From positions 1,426,001-1,490,000 of the forward strand of contig NZ_CP117523.1 of the NCBI RefSeq assembly GCF_036812735.1: a stretch of 64,000 nucleotides of DNA, written 5' to 3'. Positions 8,234 to 17,569 of this stretch are shown here, one piece after another; within the stretch, counting starts at the first letter, position 1; each line of letters begins with the position of its first letter. The position numbers were made by a program, and so were the translations under genes. Under the pieces are notes generated by a model. The model was not told where the DNA came from and ran no database searches. It saw only the letters and a list, made by a program, of their open reading frames with translations. Source of the DNA: Terrisporobacter glycolicus ATCC 14880 = DSM 1288. Its GTDB lineage: Bacteria > Bacillota > Clostridia > Peptostreptococcales > Peptostreptococcaceae.

Positions 8234-8995
8234 ATGTTCCAATTAGATAGACATAAAAAAATATATGATTATATAGTGAAAAATAAAAATGCTACAGTAA
8301 ATGAATTAGCTGATATTTGTCAAGTAGCAACAATGACCATAAGAAGAGATTTAGATAAGATGGAAAAAGATGGTCTTATAACTAGGGTATTTGGTGGGGC
8401 TGTAATAGATAGCTCAATGGTAAAGGAAGTTGACTATGCAGACAAAGAAAAATGCTACATGGAAGAAAAAGTAAAAATTGCAAAAGAAGCAGTAAGACTT
8501 GTAAACGACAATTCCATAGTAATATTGGATGCAGGTACAACTTGTATGGAAATAGCAAAGCTATTAGTAGACAAAAGTAATTTAAAAGTAATTACAACAG
8601 ATATATTAATTGCTGCTTACTTAATGAAGTATGAAAATTTAGAAGTTTATTGCACAGGAGGAAGAATTCAAAGAAACACAGGTAGTTGTTTAGATACTTA
8701 TACAATAGATTTCTTAAGCAATATAAATGCAGATATATGTTTTGTTGGAGCAAGTGCCATAAATCAAAACTTAGAACTAGCAGCTTTTGTTCCAAACAAG
8801 GCAAAGGTAAAACAAACTATGATAGATGTATCTATGCATAGGGTACTTGTAACTGATAATTCAAAATTCAACAAAAGAAGTTTTACTAAAATTAGAAACT
8901 TAAAAGATTTTGAAATAGTTATTACCGATGAAGGTTTGGAAGAAGAGATACTAAAGAAAATGGAAGATGAAGGTGTAAACATAAAATTAGTTTAA
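8234..8995 (+). CDS. DeoR-family transcriptional regulator
   Basis: 253 residues. ATG at 8234 has AGAAGG 7 nt upstream; the ATG at 8228 is too close to that site. N-terminal winged helix-turn-helix (residues 1-55) contains the DeoR signature with TMTIRRDLDKMEKDGLITRVFGGA. The C-terminal DeoRC sensor domain, with DAGTTCMEIAKLL and ILDAGTT/CTGGRI motifs, resembles ribose-5-phosphate isomerase and usually binds a phosphorylated sugar. It is the first gene of the DUF1537 kinase-PdxA2-GntP cluster, so its effector is most likely a phosphorylated four-carbon sugar acid or DHAP. Confidence 0.9.
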   Translation: MFQLDRHKKIYDYIVKNKNATVNELADICQVATMTIRRDLDKMEKDGLITRVFGGAVIDSSMVKEVDYADKEKCYMEEKVKIAKEAVRLVNDNSIVILDAGTTCMEIAKLLVDKSNLKVITTDILIAAYLMKYENLEVYCTGGRIQRNTGSCLDTYTIDFLSNINADICFVGASAINQNLELAAFVPNKAKVKQTMIDVSMHRVLVTDNSKFNKRSFTKIRNLKDFEIVITDEGLEEEILKKMEDEGVNIKLV

Positions 8996-9010
8996 AGATG
9001 GGGGAGACAT

Positions 9011-10324
9011 ATGAAATTATATGTAATAGCCGATGATCTTACAGGCGCAAATGCAACAAGTGTTTTATTAGCAAAGGAAGGCTTTAAATGTTCTACATTT
9101 ATTGATTCTAGACTTCTAAACGATGAAAATATGAGTCGTTGTGATGTAGTAGCTGTAAGCACTGATAGTAGAGGTGTTACTAAAGAAGAAGCTTATGAGA
9201 GAGTGAGCAAAGAAGTAGAAAGAGTAAAGCATTTACAACCAATATATACAAAAAGAATAGATTCAACCTTAAGAGGAAATATAGGGTCAGAAATAGATGC
9301 TATCTTAGATCAAGATAAAGAATCCATAGCTGTAGTCGTTGCATCTTATCCTGATTCAGGAAGAATTTCTATAGGTGGATTTTTACTAGTAAACTCAGTG
9401 CCACTTCAAAATACTTTGGTGGCAAAGGACCCAAAATGTCCAGTCACTAATTCAAGTGTAAAAGAAATAATACAAAGCCAAAGTAAATTCAAGGTAGCTG
9501 ATATACAAATTAGTGATGTTTTAAGAGGAGAAGAATTTTTAAGCAGAAAAATAAATTTATTAGTAGATGAAGGAAACAGAATAATTGTTGTAGATGCAGT
9601 AACTAATGATGAAATAGAAACAATAGCAAAAGCATCTGCACTAATAAAATTAAATGTTATTCCTGTTGATCCAGGACCCTTTACTAAATGTTTAATGAAT
9701 GCTAGATATGGATCATCTCAAGTAGAGCAAGGTAAGAAAGTTTTCTTTGCCATAGGAAGTGTAAGTAAAACTACCATAGGTCAAATAGAATATTTAGTTG
9801 CAACAAAATCACCAGCTCTTGTGAAAGTGAATCCATTAAAACTTATAGATGATGAAAAAATAGATAAAGAGATTGAAAGAGTATTACACATAATAGAAGA
9901 AAAATTAAAGCTTAGTACATCTAATATTGTTGGAATAACTACAACAACAAGAGAAGATGAGGTTTTAAATTTAAGAGAATTGTCTAAGAAACTTGGAATA
10001 GATGAAGAGGCAGTATCAGTTAAGATAAACAAAGGTTTAGCTAAAATAACAGAGCTGGCTTTGGAATTATCGAATTCATCTATAGGAGCCTTATATACTA
10101 GTGGCGGTGATGTAACTATGGAAGTTATGAAAAGACTAGGTGTTGAAGGTATAGATATAAAAGATGAAATAATACCACTAGCAGTATATGGAAGATTTAT
10201 TGGAGGTAAATACCCTAATATGCCGGCAATAACAAAGGGAGGTCTTATAGGAGATAAGAAAACCTTATCCCTTTGTATAGATTATTTAGCAACAAAAATA
10301 TCAACACAATATTACATTAAATAA
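9011..10324 (+). CDS. dtnK: Four-carbon acid sugar kinase (DUF1537), probable D-threonate/D-erythronate kinase
   Basis: 437 residues, full length for the DUF1537 family. N-terminal domain: VIADDLTGAN near residue 5, and KRIDSTLRGNIG near 80, the substrate-binding signature. C-terminal nucleotide-binding domain: SGGDVTMEVM near 364 and a glycine-rich GxFIGGKYPNMPAITKGGLIGD stretch. Established members phosphorylate D-threonate, D-erythronate or related acids at C4. Its neighbour is a PdxA2-like dehydrogenase, the partner known for D-threonate (and D-erythronate in some species), giving DHAP and CO2. The exact acid cannot be told from sequence. The gene starts 15 nt after the regulator. Confidence 0.85.
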   Translation: MKLYVIADDLTGANATSVLLAKEGFKCSTFIDSRLLNDENMSRCDVVAVSTDSRGVTKEEAYERVSKEVERVKHLQPIYTKRIDSTLRGNIGSEIDAILDQDKESIAVVVASYPDSGRISIGGFLLVNSVPLQNTLVAKDPKCPVTNSSVKEIIQSQSKFKVADIQISDVLRGEEFLSRKINLLVDEGNRIIVVDAVTNDEIETIAKASALIKLNVIPVDPGPFTKCLMNARYGSSQVEQGKKVFFAIGSVSKTTIGQIEYLVATKSPALVKVNPLKLIDDEKIDKEIERVLHIIEEKLKLSTSNIVGITTTTREDEVLNLRELSKKLGIDEEAVSVKINKGLAKITELALELSNSSIGALYTSGGDVTMEVMKRLGVEGIDIKDEIIPLAVYGRFIGGKYPNMPAITKGGLIGDKKTLSLCIDYLATKISTQYYIK

Positions 10325-10349
10325 TGACATTAAATTTGGAGGAATAGTT

Positions 10350-11348
10350 ATGAACAGAGAATATATAGGAGTACCTTTAGGAGATCCAGCAGGGATAGGA
10401 CCGGAGATTGTGGTTAAATCCATAGCAAAAGAGAAAACAAACACTTATGCAAACATAGTTGTATTTGGAAATAAAGAAATATTAGAAAAAGCTATAGAAG
10501 TTTGTGAAGTGGATATGAAAATAAATATTATAGAAAATCCAGAAGATGGGGACTACAACAACAAAACATTAAATTTAGTAAACATAGATAACATAGATAT
10601 GAATAAATTTGAACCAGGTATGGTTAGTGGAATGTGTGGAAAGGCTGCTTTTGAATATTTAGCTAAATCTATAGATTATGCAATGGCAGGTAAAGTTAAA
10701 GCTATAGCAACTACGCCACTTAACAAAGAGTCATTTAAAGCAGGTAAAGTGCCATACATAGGACACACAGAAGTATTAGAAGATTTAACAAAAACATACA
10801 ACCCTTTAACTATGTTCCAAGTGAGAGATTTAAGAGTATTCTTCTTAAGCAGACACGTATCACTTAGAAAAGCTTGCGATTTAGTTACTGAGGAAAATAT
10901 GTATGAATTCATAATAAGATCAAAAGAAGCACTAAGACAACTTGGAATAGAAAATCCTAAAATGGCAGTGGCAGGGTTAAATCCTCATTGCGGAGAGCAT
11001 GGATTATTTGGACACGAAGAAAGACAAATAGAACCAGCAATTCAAAGGGCAAGAAAAGAAGGAATAGACGTGGTAGGTCCAATAGGAGCAGACTCAGTAT
11101 TTTTCTTTGGACTTCAAGGAAAGTTTGATGCAGTACTTTCTCTATATCATGATCAAGGGCATATAGCTACAAAAACTGTAGACTTCCATAGAACTATATC
11201 AATAACAAACAATATGCCTTTCTTAAGAACGTCAGTTGACCATGGAACAGCATTTGATATAGCTTGGAAAAACATAGCAAACGAAATAAGTTTAGTAGAA
11301 GCCATAAGACTTGCTGGAGATTACGCTCCAAACTTTAATAAAAAGTAA
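10350..11348 (+). CDS. pdxA2: PdxA2-like 4-phospho-D-threonate/erythronate dehydrogenase
   Basis: 332 residues in the PdxA fold: GDPAGIGPEI at 12-21, TTPLNKESF near 127, GHTE near 142, RHVSLRKAC near 171, NPHCGEHGLFG near 209 and the metal-binding YHDQGH near 271, DHGTAFDIAW near 302. PdxA proper oxidises 4-phosphohydroxythreonine for vitamin B6. Coupled with a DUF1537 kinase, the PdxA2 branch instead oxidises and decarboxylates D-threonate 4-phosphate to DHAP. No other pyridoxine genes are nearby, supporting the catabolic role. Confidence 0.85.
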   Translation: MNREYIGVPLGDPAGIGPEIVVKSIAKEKTNTYANIVVFGNKEILEKAIEVCEVDMKINIIENPEDGDYNNKTLNLVNIDNIDMNKFEPGMVSGMCGKAAFEYLAKSIDYAMAGKVKAIATTPLNKESFKAGKVPYIGHTEVLEDLTKTYNPLTMFQVRDLRVFFLSRHVSLRKACDLVTEENMYEFIIRSKEALRQLGIENPKMAVAGLNPHCGEHGLFGHEERQIEPAIQRARKEGIDVVGPIGADSVFFFGLQGKFDAVLSLYHDQGHIATKTVDFHRTISITNNMPFLRTSVDHGTAFDIAWKNIANEISLVEAIRLAGDYAPNFNKK

Positions 11349-11369
11349 ACAACAATTTATCCATATAAA

Positions 11370-11426
11370 ACAATGTATCTAAACCAACGCATACGCTAAT
11401 GGGTGTGCGAAGTTTAGATACATTGT
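11370..11426. repeat. Long intergenic hairpin without a T tract
   Basis: A perfect 15-bp stem (11370-11384 with 11412-11426) encloses a second GC-rich arm pair (CGCATAC at 11388-11394, GTGTGCG at 11403-11409). No run of T follows, so it is either a weak attenuator, an mRNA-stabilising element, or a remnant of a small palindromic repeat between pdxA2 and the GntP gene. Confidence 0.6.
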
Positions 11427-11496
11427 CACTAAAGTTTATTAAATGTAATTTATATAAAGTTAAAAATTAAAAATTTATTAATTTGGGGGAATCATA

Positions 11497-12888
11497 ATGA
11501 ATAACGAATTAGTTGTATCAGGACCGCAAATATTAATAGGTCTAGGCCTTGGAATAACATTATTAATATTTATGATGTTAAAAACTAAGGTGCATCCATT
11601 CTTAGCAATGATAATAAGTGCATCAATAACAGGATTAGTTGGGGGAATGCCAGCTGGAGATGTAGTAAACAGTATAACAACTGGATTTGGAAATACACTT
11701 GGTAGTATAGGTATAATTATTGGATTTGGTGTTATGATGGGTGAAATATTTGAAGTATCAGGAGCAGCAAAAAAGATGGCTCAAATATTCGTTGAAAAAC
11801 TAGGTAAAGGTAGAGAAGAATTAGCTCTAGCTATTACAGGATTTTTAGTGTCAATACCAATTTTTTGTGATTCAGGATTTGTAATTTTATCACCACTTGC
11901 AAAATCAATATCAAGAAATACAAAAAAATCAGTTATATCTTTAGGTTTATCACTAGCTTTAGGTTTAGTTATTACACATACATTAGTACCACCTACTCCA
12001 GGACCAGTTGGAGTTGCTGGTATATATGGTGCAAATGTAGGTACAACATTATTATTAGGAATTGTTTGTGCCATACCAATGACATTTATTGGGCTTCTTT
12101 ATGCTAAGTACATAGGACAAAAGCAATATAAAGTACCAGGTGAAGATGGTGAAAGTTATTTAAGTAGTGAAGATTTAGGAGCAATGGCTCATGACGAAGT
12201 AGCAGCAACTTTAATAGGTAGTGAAGAAGTATTGCCATCAGCACTTATGTCATTTATGCCAATATTTGTACCAATTATATTAATATTATTAAAAACAGTT
12301 ACGACACAAATGGCGCTAGAAGGTGGATTTATAGAAGTAGTAAACTTCTTAGGAGCTCCTGTTATAGCTGTTGGTTTAGGTTTAATAATAGCAATATATG
12401 GGTTAGGTAAAGATCAAGATAAAAAAGAAATAACAAATACTATGGAAAAAGGTATAAAATCTGCAGGTGTAATAATGTTAGTTACTGGGGCAGGTGGAGC
12501 TTTAGGAATGATAATAAGAGATTCTGGTGCAGGAGACTACATAGCAGGACTTATAGCAAATACAGCACTACCAGCAGTAATAATACCATTTGCCATATCA
12601 TCAATAGTAAGATTAATACAAGGAAGTGGTACAGTTGCCATGACAACAGCAGCATCTGTAACAGCTCCAATGATGGCAACACTTGGATTATCACCAGAAC
12701 TTGCAGTATTATCAGCTTGTATGGGTTCATTAGTATTCTCTCACTTTAATGATTCATATTTCTGGGTTGTTAACAGAACTTTAGGAGTTACTGAGGTTAA
12801 AGAACAATTAAGAGGTTACTCTATAGCAAGTACAATAGTATGGGCTGTAGGATTTGTAGAGTTAATGATATTAAATATGTTTATGTAA
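11497..12888 (+). CDS. GntP-family sugar-acid:H+ symporter
   Basis: 463 residues, about twelve membrane helices. GntP hallmarks include FLVSIPIFCDSGFVILSPLAK near 127, LVPPTPGPVGVA near 168 and the C-terminal QGSGTVAMTTA and FSHFNDSYFWVVNR segments. The family imports gluconate and other sugar acids with protons. Linkage to the DUF1537 kinase and PdxA2 points to D-threonate or D-erythronate as the substrate. A 12-bp stem terminator closes the gene. Confidence 0.88.
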   Translation: MNNELVVSGPQILIGLGLGITLLIFMMLKTKVHPFLAMIISASITGLVGGMPAGDVVNSITTGFGNTLGSIGIIIGFGVMMGEIFEVSGAAKKMAQIFVEKLGKGREELALAITGFLVSIPIFCDSGFVILSPLAKSISRNTKKSVISLGLSLALGLVITHTLVPPTPGPVGVAGIYGANVGTTLLLGIVCAIPMTFIGLLYAKYIGQKQYKVPGEDGESYLSSEDLGAMAHDEVAATLIGSEEVLPSALMSFMPIFVPIILILLKTVTTQMALEGGFIEVVNFLGAPVIAVGLGLIIAIYGLGKDQDKKEITNTMEKGIKSAGVIMLVTGAGGALGMIIRDSGAGDYIAGLIANTALPAVIIPFAISSIVRLIQGSGTVAMTTAASVTAPMMATLGLSPELAVLSACMGSLVFSHFNDSYFWVVNRTLGVTEVKEQLRGYSIASTIVWAVGFVELMILNMFM

Positions 12889-12896
12889 TTATATAA

Positions 12897-12934
12897 GGAT
12901 GTATCACTAAAACAGTGATACATCCTATTTTTTT
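12897..12934 (+). terminator. Intrinsic terminator after GntP gene
   Basis: Perfect 12-bp stem (12897-12908 with 12914-12925), 5-nt loop and a T-rich tail. Confidence 0.92.
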
Positions 12935-13052
12935 ATTTTTTCAAAATTTAACCTATTTTATCATTAAATAATAAGATGCAAATTTGGGGATATTTATTAT
13001 TAGATAAAATAAAAGTTTGTTAATGACATAAATGTGAAAGGATAAATTCAAA

Positions 13053-15287
13053 ATGAAAGTAAATGCTTGGAAAGATTTTAATGATGGAATTTGGCAGGAC
13101 AAAATAGATGTTAGGGATTTTATACAAGGCAACTACTGCCCATATGAAGGTGATGATAAATTCCTAGCAGATGCTACTGAAAATACTAAAAAACTATGGG
13201 AACAAGTACTAGAATTAAATAAAAAAGAAAGAGAAAATGGTGGAGTATTAGATGTGGATACTCATACCGTATCTGGCATAAATGCTTATAAAGCAGGATA
13301 TTTAAATAAAGATTTAGAAACAATAGTAGGTTTTCAAACGGATGAACCATTTAAAAGAGCAGTAATGCCTTTTGGTGGTATAAGAATGGTGGAGTCTGCT
13401 TGTAAAGCTTATGGTTTTGAATTGGATGAAGAAATAAAAGAAATATTTACAAAATATAGAAAAACTCATAATCAAGGCGTATTTGATGCATATACAAAAG
13501 AGATGAGATTAGCAAGAAAGGCTGGAATCATAACAGGTCTTCCAGATGCTTATGGTAGAGGTAGAATAATAGGAGATTATAGAAGAGTTGCACTATATGG
13601 CGTAGATAGATTAGTAGAAGACAAAACAGTTGAAAAAGATGAGCTAGATAATGAAGAAATGACAGAAGATGTAATTAGATTAAGAGAGGAATTATCAGAA
13701 CAAATAAGAGCCTTAGAACAATTAAAAGAAATGGCACAGTCTTATGGATTTGACATTTCAAAACCTGCAACTAATGCAAAAGAAGCTATTCAATGGCTAT
13801 ATTTTGGATTTTTGGGAGCTATAAAAGACCAAAATGGTGCTGCCATGTCTTTAGGTAAAACTTCCACATTTTTGGATATTTATATTGAAAAAGATATAAA
13901 AGCAGGCTTAATTACAGAAGAGCAAGCACAAGAAATGATAGATCACTTTGTTATGAAATTAAGATTAGTTAAATTCCTAAGAACTCCAGACTACAATGAG
14001 TTATTCTCAGGTGATCCAACTTGGGTAACAGAAAGTATTGGTGGTATGGGTAGTGATGGAAGAACTTTAGTAACTAAAACTTCTTTTAGAATGTTAAACA
14101 CACTTTATACACTAGGGCCATCACCAGAGCCAAACTTAACAGTTTTATGGTCAACTAAACTACCACAAGGATTTAAGGATTTTTGTTCAAAGGTTTCCAT
14201 AGATACAAGTTCAGTACAATATGAAAATGATGATTTGATGAGAGATTACTACGGAGATGATTACGCAATTGCATGTTGCGTGTCAGCTATGAATGTTGGC
14301 AAGCAAATGCAGTTCTTTGGTGCTAGAGTAAACTTAGCAAAAACATTACTTTATACTATAAATGGTGGTATAGACGAAAAACTAGGAATACAAGTATCAC
14401 CGGATTTTGGAAAAATAGATAGCGAATATCTGAATTATGATGAGGTAATGGAAAAGTTTGAGCATTATACTGATTGGTTAGCAAAACTTTATGTAAATAC
14501 ATTAAATGTAATACATTTTATGCACGATAAATATTGTTATGAACGTTTGCAAATGGCTCTACATGAGAGAGATATAATTAGAACTATGGCTTGTGGTATA
14601 GCTGGATTATCAGTTTGTGCAGATAGTTTATCAGCTATTAAGTATGCAAAAGCCAAACCTATAAGAAATGAACAAGGAATAGCTGTTGATTTCAAAATAG
14701 AAGGAGAATTTCCTACCTATGGCAACAACGACGACAGAGTAGATAGCATAGCTGTATATTTAGTTGAAAACATGATGAACAAAATAAGAAAAAATAAAAC
14801 TTATAGAGATGCTATTCATACTCAATCTGTTCTTACTATAACTTCAAATGTGGTTTATGGTAAGAAAACAGGCTCAACACCAGATGGTAGAAAAGCAGGA
14901 GAACCATTTGCACCAGGTGCGAATCCAATGCATGGTAGAGATAAAAGTGGTTCATTGGCATCCCTAGCATCTGTTGCTAAGTTACCATATAATCATTCTA
15001 TAGATGGAATATCAAATACTTTCTCTATTATTCCAGATGCTTTAGGTAAATCAGGAGAAGAAAGAATAAGAAACTTAAGCAACTTAATGGATGGATATTT
15101 CTCACAATCAGCTCATCACTTAAATGTAAACGTACTTGTTAGAGAAACGTTACTACATGCTATGGATCATCCAGAAGAATATCCTCAACTTACAATAAGA
15201 GTATCTGGATATGCAGTAAACTTTATTAAATTAACTAGAGAACAACAAATGGATGTAATTAATAGAACATTCCATGGAAAAATGTAA
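13053..15287 (+). CDS. pflB: Pyruvate formate-lyase (formate C-acetyltransferase)
   Basis: 744 residues, the normal PflB length. The catalytic pair Cys408-Cys409 sits in IACCVSAM, and the glycyl radical is Gly719 in RVSGYAV near the C-terminus. N-terminal sequence matches true PFL ([18 protein letters not shown]) rather than diol dehydratase or choline lyase. It cleaves pyruvate with CoA to acetyl-CoA and formate in the cytoplasm. The activating enzyme gene (pflA) is not in this window, so activation must come from elsewhere. It is a single-gene unit flanked by terminators. A half-match to a Rex site (TTGTTAA at 13017-13023) lies upstream. Confidence 0.95.
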   Translation: MKVNAWKDFNDGIWQDKIDVRDFIQGNYCPYEGDDKFLADATENTKKLWEQVLELNKKERENGGVLDVDTHTVSGINAYKAGYLNKDLETIVGFQTDEPFKRAVMPFGGIRMVESACKAYGFELDEEIKEIFTKYRKTHNQGVFDAYTKEMRLARKAGIITGLPDAYGRGRIIGDYRRVALYGVDRLVEDKTVEKDELDNEEMTEDVIRLREELSEQIRALEQLKEMAQSYGFDISKPATNAKEAIQWLYFGFLGAIKDQNGAAMSLGKTSTFLDIYIEKDIKAGLITEEQAQEMIDHFVMKLRLVKFLRTPDYNELFSGDPTWVTESIGGMGSDGRTLVTKTSFRMLNTLYTLGPSPEPNLTVLWSTKLPQGFKDFCSKVSIDTSSVQYENDDLMRDYYGDDYAIACCVSAMNVGKQMQFFGARVNLAKTLLYTINGGIDEKLGIQVSPDFGKIDSEYLNYDEVMEKFEHYTDWLAKLYVNTLNVIHFMHDKYCYERLQMALHERDIIRTMACGIAGLSVCADSLSAIKYAKAKPIRNEQGIAVDFKIEGEFPTYGNNDDRVDSIAVYLVENMMNKIRKNKTYRDAIHTQSVLTITSNVVYGKKTGSTPDGRKAGEPFAPGANPMHGRDKSGSLASLASVAKLPYNHSIDGISNTFSIIPDALGKSGEERIRNLSNLMDGYFSQSAHHLNVNVLVRETLLHAMDHPEEYPQLTIRVSGYAVNFIKLTREQQMDVINRTFHGKM

Positions 15288-15304
15288 TTAAATAAAAAAT
15301 ATAT

Positions 15305-15346
15305 AAAAAGGTCTATGACACTAAAAATAGTGTCATAGATCTTTTT
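15305..15346. terminator. Bidirectional terminator between pflB and pdaA
   Basis: Stem of 12 perfect pairs extended by a wobble and six A-T/G-C pairs (15305-15323 with 15328-15346). It has A and T runs on its flanks and lies between convergent stop codons. Confidence 0.9.
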
Positions 15347-16157
15347 ATGGTAATAAATAAAACTCATAGCCATTATTTCTTGATTTATCAATAACTTCAC
15401 TAAGGATATCTGCATTAGTCTTAGATATGGCATGTAACAATAATATAGAACCATCGTGAAGATGACCTAATATGTGCTTTTTAGCATATCCTGGAGAAGG
15501 TTGATTTGTAGGTTCATAATCACCATAAGCAAAACTCCAAAATATAGTTTTATAACCTAAATCATTAGTCATAGCCAAACTTTTTTGCGAATACTTACCC
15601 ATTGGTGGCCTAAAAAACTTAGGCATATCTTGTCCAGTCAATTCTTTAAATTTAAACTCGACATCGGCAAGTTCTTTATTAAAAACTTCAGGAGAATATG
15701 CAACGCTAGGCATAGAGTAGTGGTGATTTGTATGATTTGCTACAACATGACCTTCAGCTACCATTCTTTTTACAGTGTCAGGGGAGTAAGTAATGTAATG
15801 AGATGTAACAAAGAAAATAGCCTTTACATTCTTTTCTTTCAAAACATCTAAAATATCATCTGTATATCCATTTTCATAACCTTCATCAAAAGTTAAATAC
15901 AAGGACTTTTTATTAGGTTGTTTTGGTCCATTATAAAATGCGTCGTAATCACTTAATTTAAATTTTAGCTCATCATTAATTTGAGGAGTTCTAAATTGAT
16001 CGTTTGGGATAAAAAACCAGTCGATGCAAGTGTTGTCTAAGCTAGATGATTCAAATTTTGATGTTTTATAGTCACTATTATTTGCGTATGTTTTTGGAAA
16101 TCCAAAGAAAGGGACACACAAAGATGACAAGAGTAAGATAGTAATAAATTTGTTCAA
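15345..16157 (-). CDS. pdaA: PdaA-type peptidoglycan N-acetylmuramic acid deacetylase
   Basis: 270 residues. Start is a TTG at 16157, supported by AAGGAAGGTG upstream. Signal peptide (residues 1-25, ending TYA) directs export. The NodB domain carries LTFDEGYENGYT (the PdaA-specific form of the first motif, Asp and Glu metal region), HTNHHYS metal histidines near 140, RPPMGKYS and the LLLHAIS catalytic His. PdaA removes acetyl groups for muramic-delta-lactam formation in spore cortex, so it indicates sporulation. A CATAGTA sequence about 45 nt upstream resembles a SigG -10 but I could not find a good matching -35. Confidence 0.88.
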   Translation of the reverse strand: MNKFITILLLSSLCVPFFGFPKTYANNSDYKTSKFESSSLDNTCIDWFFIPNDQFRTPQINDELKFKLSDYDAFYNGPKQPNKKSLYLTFDEGYENGYTDDILDVLKEKNVKAIFFVTSHYITYSPDTVKRMVAEGHVVANHTNHHYSMPSVAYSPEVFNKELADVEFKFKELTGQDMPKFFRPPMGKYSQKSLAMTNDLGYKTIFWSFAYGDYEPTNQPSPGYAKKHILGHLHDGSILLLHAISKTNADILSEVIDKSRNNGYEFYLLP

Positions 16158-16213
16158 GATAACACCTTCCTTGTTGAAAATAAAATACTTATACTACTAT
16201 GATTCCATAGAAT

Positions 16214-16248
16214 AAACACATTATAAGTGGAAAAATTATAATGTGTTT
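16214..16248. repeat. Perfect inverted repeat upstream of pdaA
   Basis: 13-bp perfect arms (16214-16226 and 16236-16248) with a 9-nt loop, located between the megL terminator and pdaA. Could be an operator or a second weak terminator. Confidence 0.55.
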
Positions 16249-16251
16249 AGA

Positions 16252-16300
16252 AAAAAAGAAAGTATATATCTTCAATAAGAAAATACATACTTTCTTTTTT
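16252..16300 (-). terminator. Intrinsic terminator after methionine gamma-lyase gene
   Basis: 14-bp stem (16252-16265 with 16287-16300) ending in a long U run in the minus-strand transcript, 32 nt after the stop of the lyase gene. Confidence 0.85.
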
Positions 16301-16332
16301 ATATATGGGGATTATATTAGTATTAAGATAGT

Positions 16333-17520
16333 TTACTTAATAAGTAAATCTAATGCACTTTTTAAGTCATCTATTATATCTTCTACATTTTCAAGTCCAA
16401 CGGCAAGTCTTACTAAACCGTCAGTTATATTAGCATTTGCACGTTCTTCAGGAGTACAAGCTGAGTGAGTCATAGAAGCTGGATGCTCAATTAATGTTTC
16501 TGCATCTCCTAAGCTTACAGCTAATGTACAAAGATTCAATGTATTCATTAACTTTTCGCCTGATTCAATACCGCCTTTTACCTCAAAAGATATCATTGCT
16601 CCAGGTAGAGACATTTGTTTTTTAGCAAGTTCAAATTGAGGGAAACTTTCTAATCCAGGATAATTTATGCTCTCTATTGCTGGATGTTTCTCTAAGAATT
16701 TAGCTACTTTCATAGCATTTGAACAATGTTGTTCCATTCTTACTGCTAATGTTTTAAGTCCTCTATTTATTAAAAAGGCATCGTTTGGACTTAGAACAGC
16801 ACCAGTAAAATCTTTTATACCTTCAAATCTAACTTCATTTACAAATTCACTATATCCAGCTATAAAACCAGCTATAACATCACCATGTCCGTTTAAGAAC
16901 TTAGTAGCAGAATGTAAAACAACATCAGCTCCTAGTGACAAAGGTCTTTGGATATAAGGTGTACAGAATGTATTATCAACCATAACTAACACGTTTTCTT
17001 GGCTATGAGCAATTTTAGCTATTTTTTCAATATCATATAATCTAAGTGTTGGGTTAGCAGGTGTTTCAAAGTATACAACTCTTGTATTAGGTTTCATAGA
17101 ATTTTTTACTTTTTCTAAATCAGTGAAATCAACAAAGTCAACTTCGATTGCAAATTTAGTTAAACCTCTAGATAATAATGCTTGAGTACAACCATAAAGA
17201 GTATCACTAGCTAATACATGATCTCCAGCTTTTAATGCTGTCCATAATGTTGAAGATATTGCACCCATACCCGATGCAGTTGATATACAAGACTCAGCAC
17301 CTTCTAGTTCAGCAATTTTTTCTTCTAATGATGTATTAGTAGGGTTGCCTAATCGAGAATATATATATCCTTCTTCTTCTCCCTCAAATCTTTTTCTTCC
17401 TTGTTCTGCACTATCAAAAACAAATGTTGAAGTTTGATAGATTGGTAGTCCTAATGCACCTGCTGCATTTTTGTGATGTCCTGCATGTATAGCTTTTGTT
17501 GCAAATCCTTTAACTTTCAT
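16333..17520 (-). CDS. megL: Methionine gamma-lyase (PLP enzyme)
   Basis: 395 residues of the Cys/Met metabolism PLP family. PLP lysine is Lys207 in HSATKFLNGHGD. Cys111 in DTLYGCT is the residue that separates methionine gamma-lyase from cystathionine gamma-lyase and cystathionine synthase. The enzyme splits methionine to methanethiol, ammonia and 2-oxobutyrate. AGGAGG precedes the ATG. It lies 49 nt downstream of the Fe-ADH gene on the same strand and might be co-transcribed. That puts methionine/sulfur degradation beside a putative methylthioribose salvage locus, a suggestive but unproved link. Confidence 0.88.
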   Translation of the reverse strand: MKVKGFATKAIHAGHHKNAAGALGLPIYQTSTFVFDSAEQGRKRFEGEEEGYIYSRLGNPTNTSLEEKIAELEGAESCISTASGMGAISSTLWTALKAGDHVLASDTLYGCTQALLSRGLTKFAIEVDFVDFTDLEKVKNSMKPNTRVVYFETPANPTLRLYDIEKIAKIAHSQENVLVMVDNTFCTPYIQRPLSLGADVVLHSATKFLNGHGDVIAGFIAGYSEFVNEVRFEGIKDFTGAVLSPNDAFLINRGLKTLAVRMEQHCSNAMKVAKFLEKHPAIESINYPGLESFPQFELAKKQMSLPGAMISFEVKGGIESGEKLMNTLNLCTLAVSLGDAETLIEHPASMTHSACTPEERANANITDGLVRLAVGLENVEDIIDDLKSALDLLIK

Positions 17521-17569
17521 TGAAAAGTCCTCCTAAGTATATATTGTTTTTATTAATAAAAATTAATAA

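Noticed and set aside
13017-13034. Rex binding site before pflB
   Set aside because: Only one half (TTGTTAA) fits; the second half is poor.
16158-16210. SigG promoter of pdaA
   Set aside because: CATAGTA resembles a SigG -10 but no good -35 is found at the right distance.
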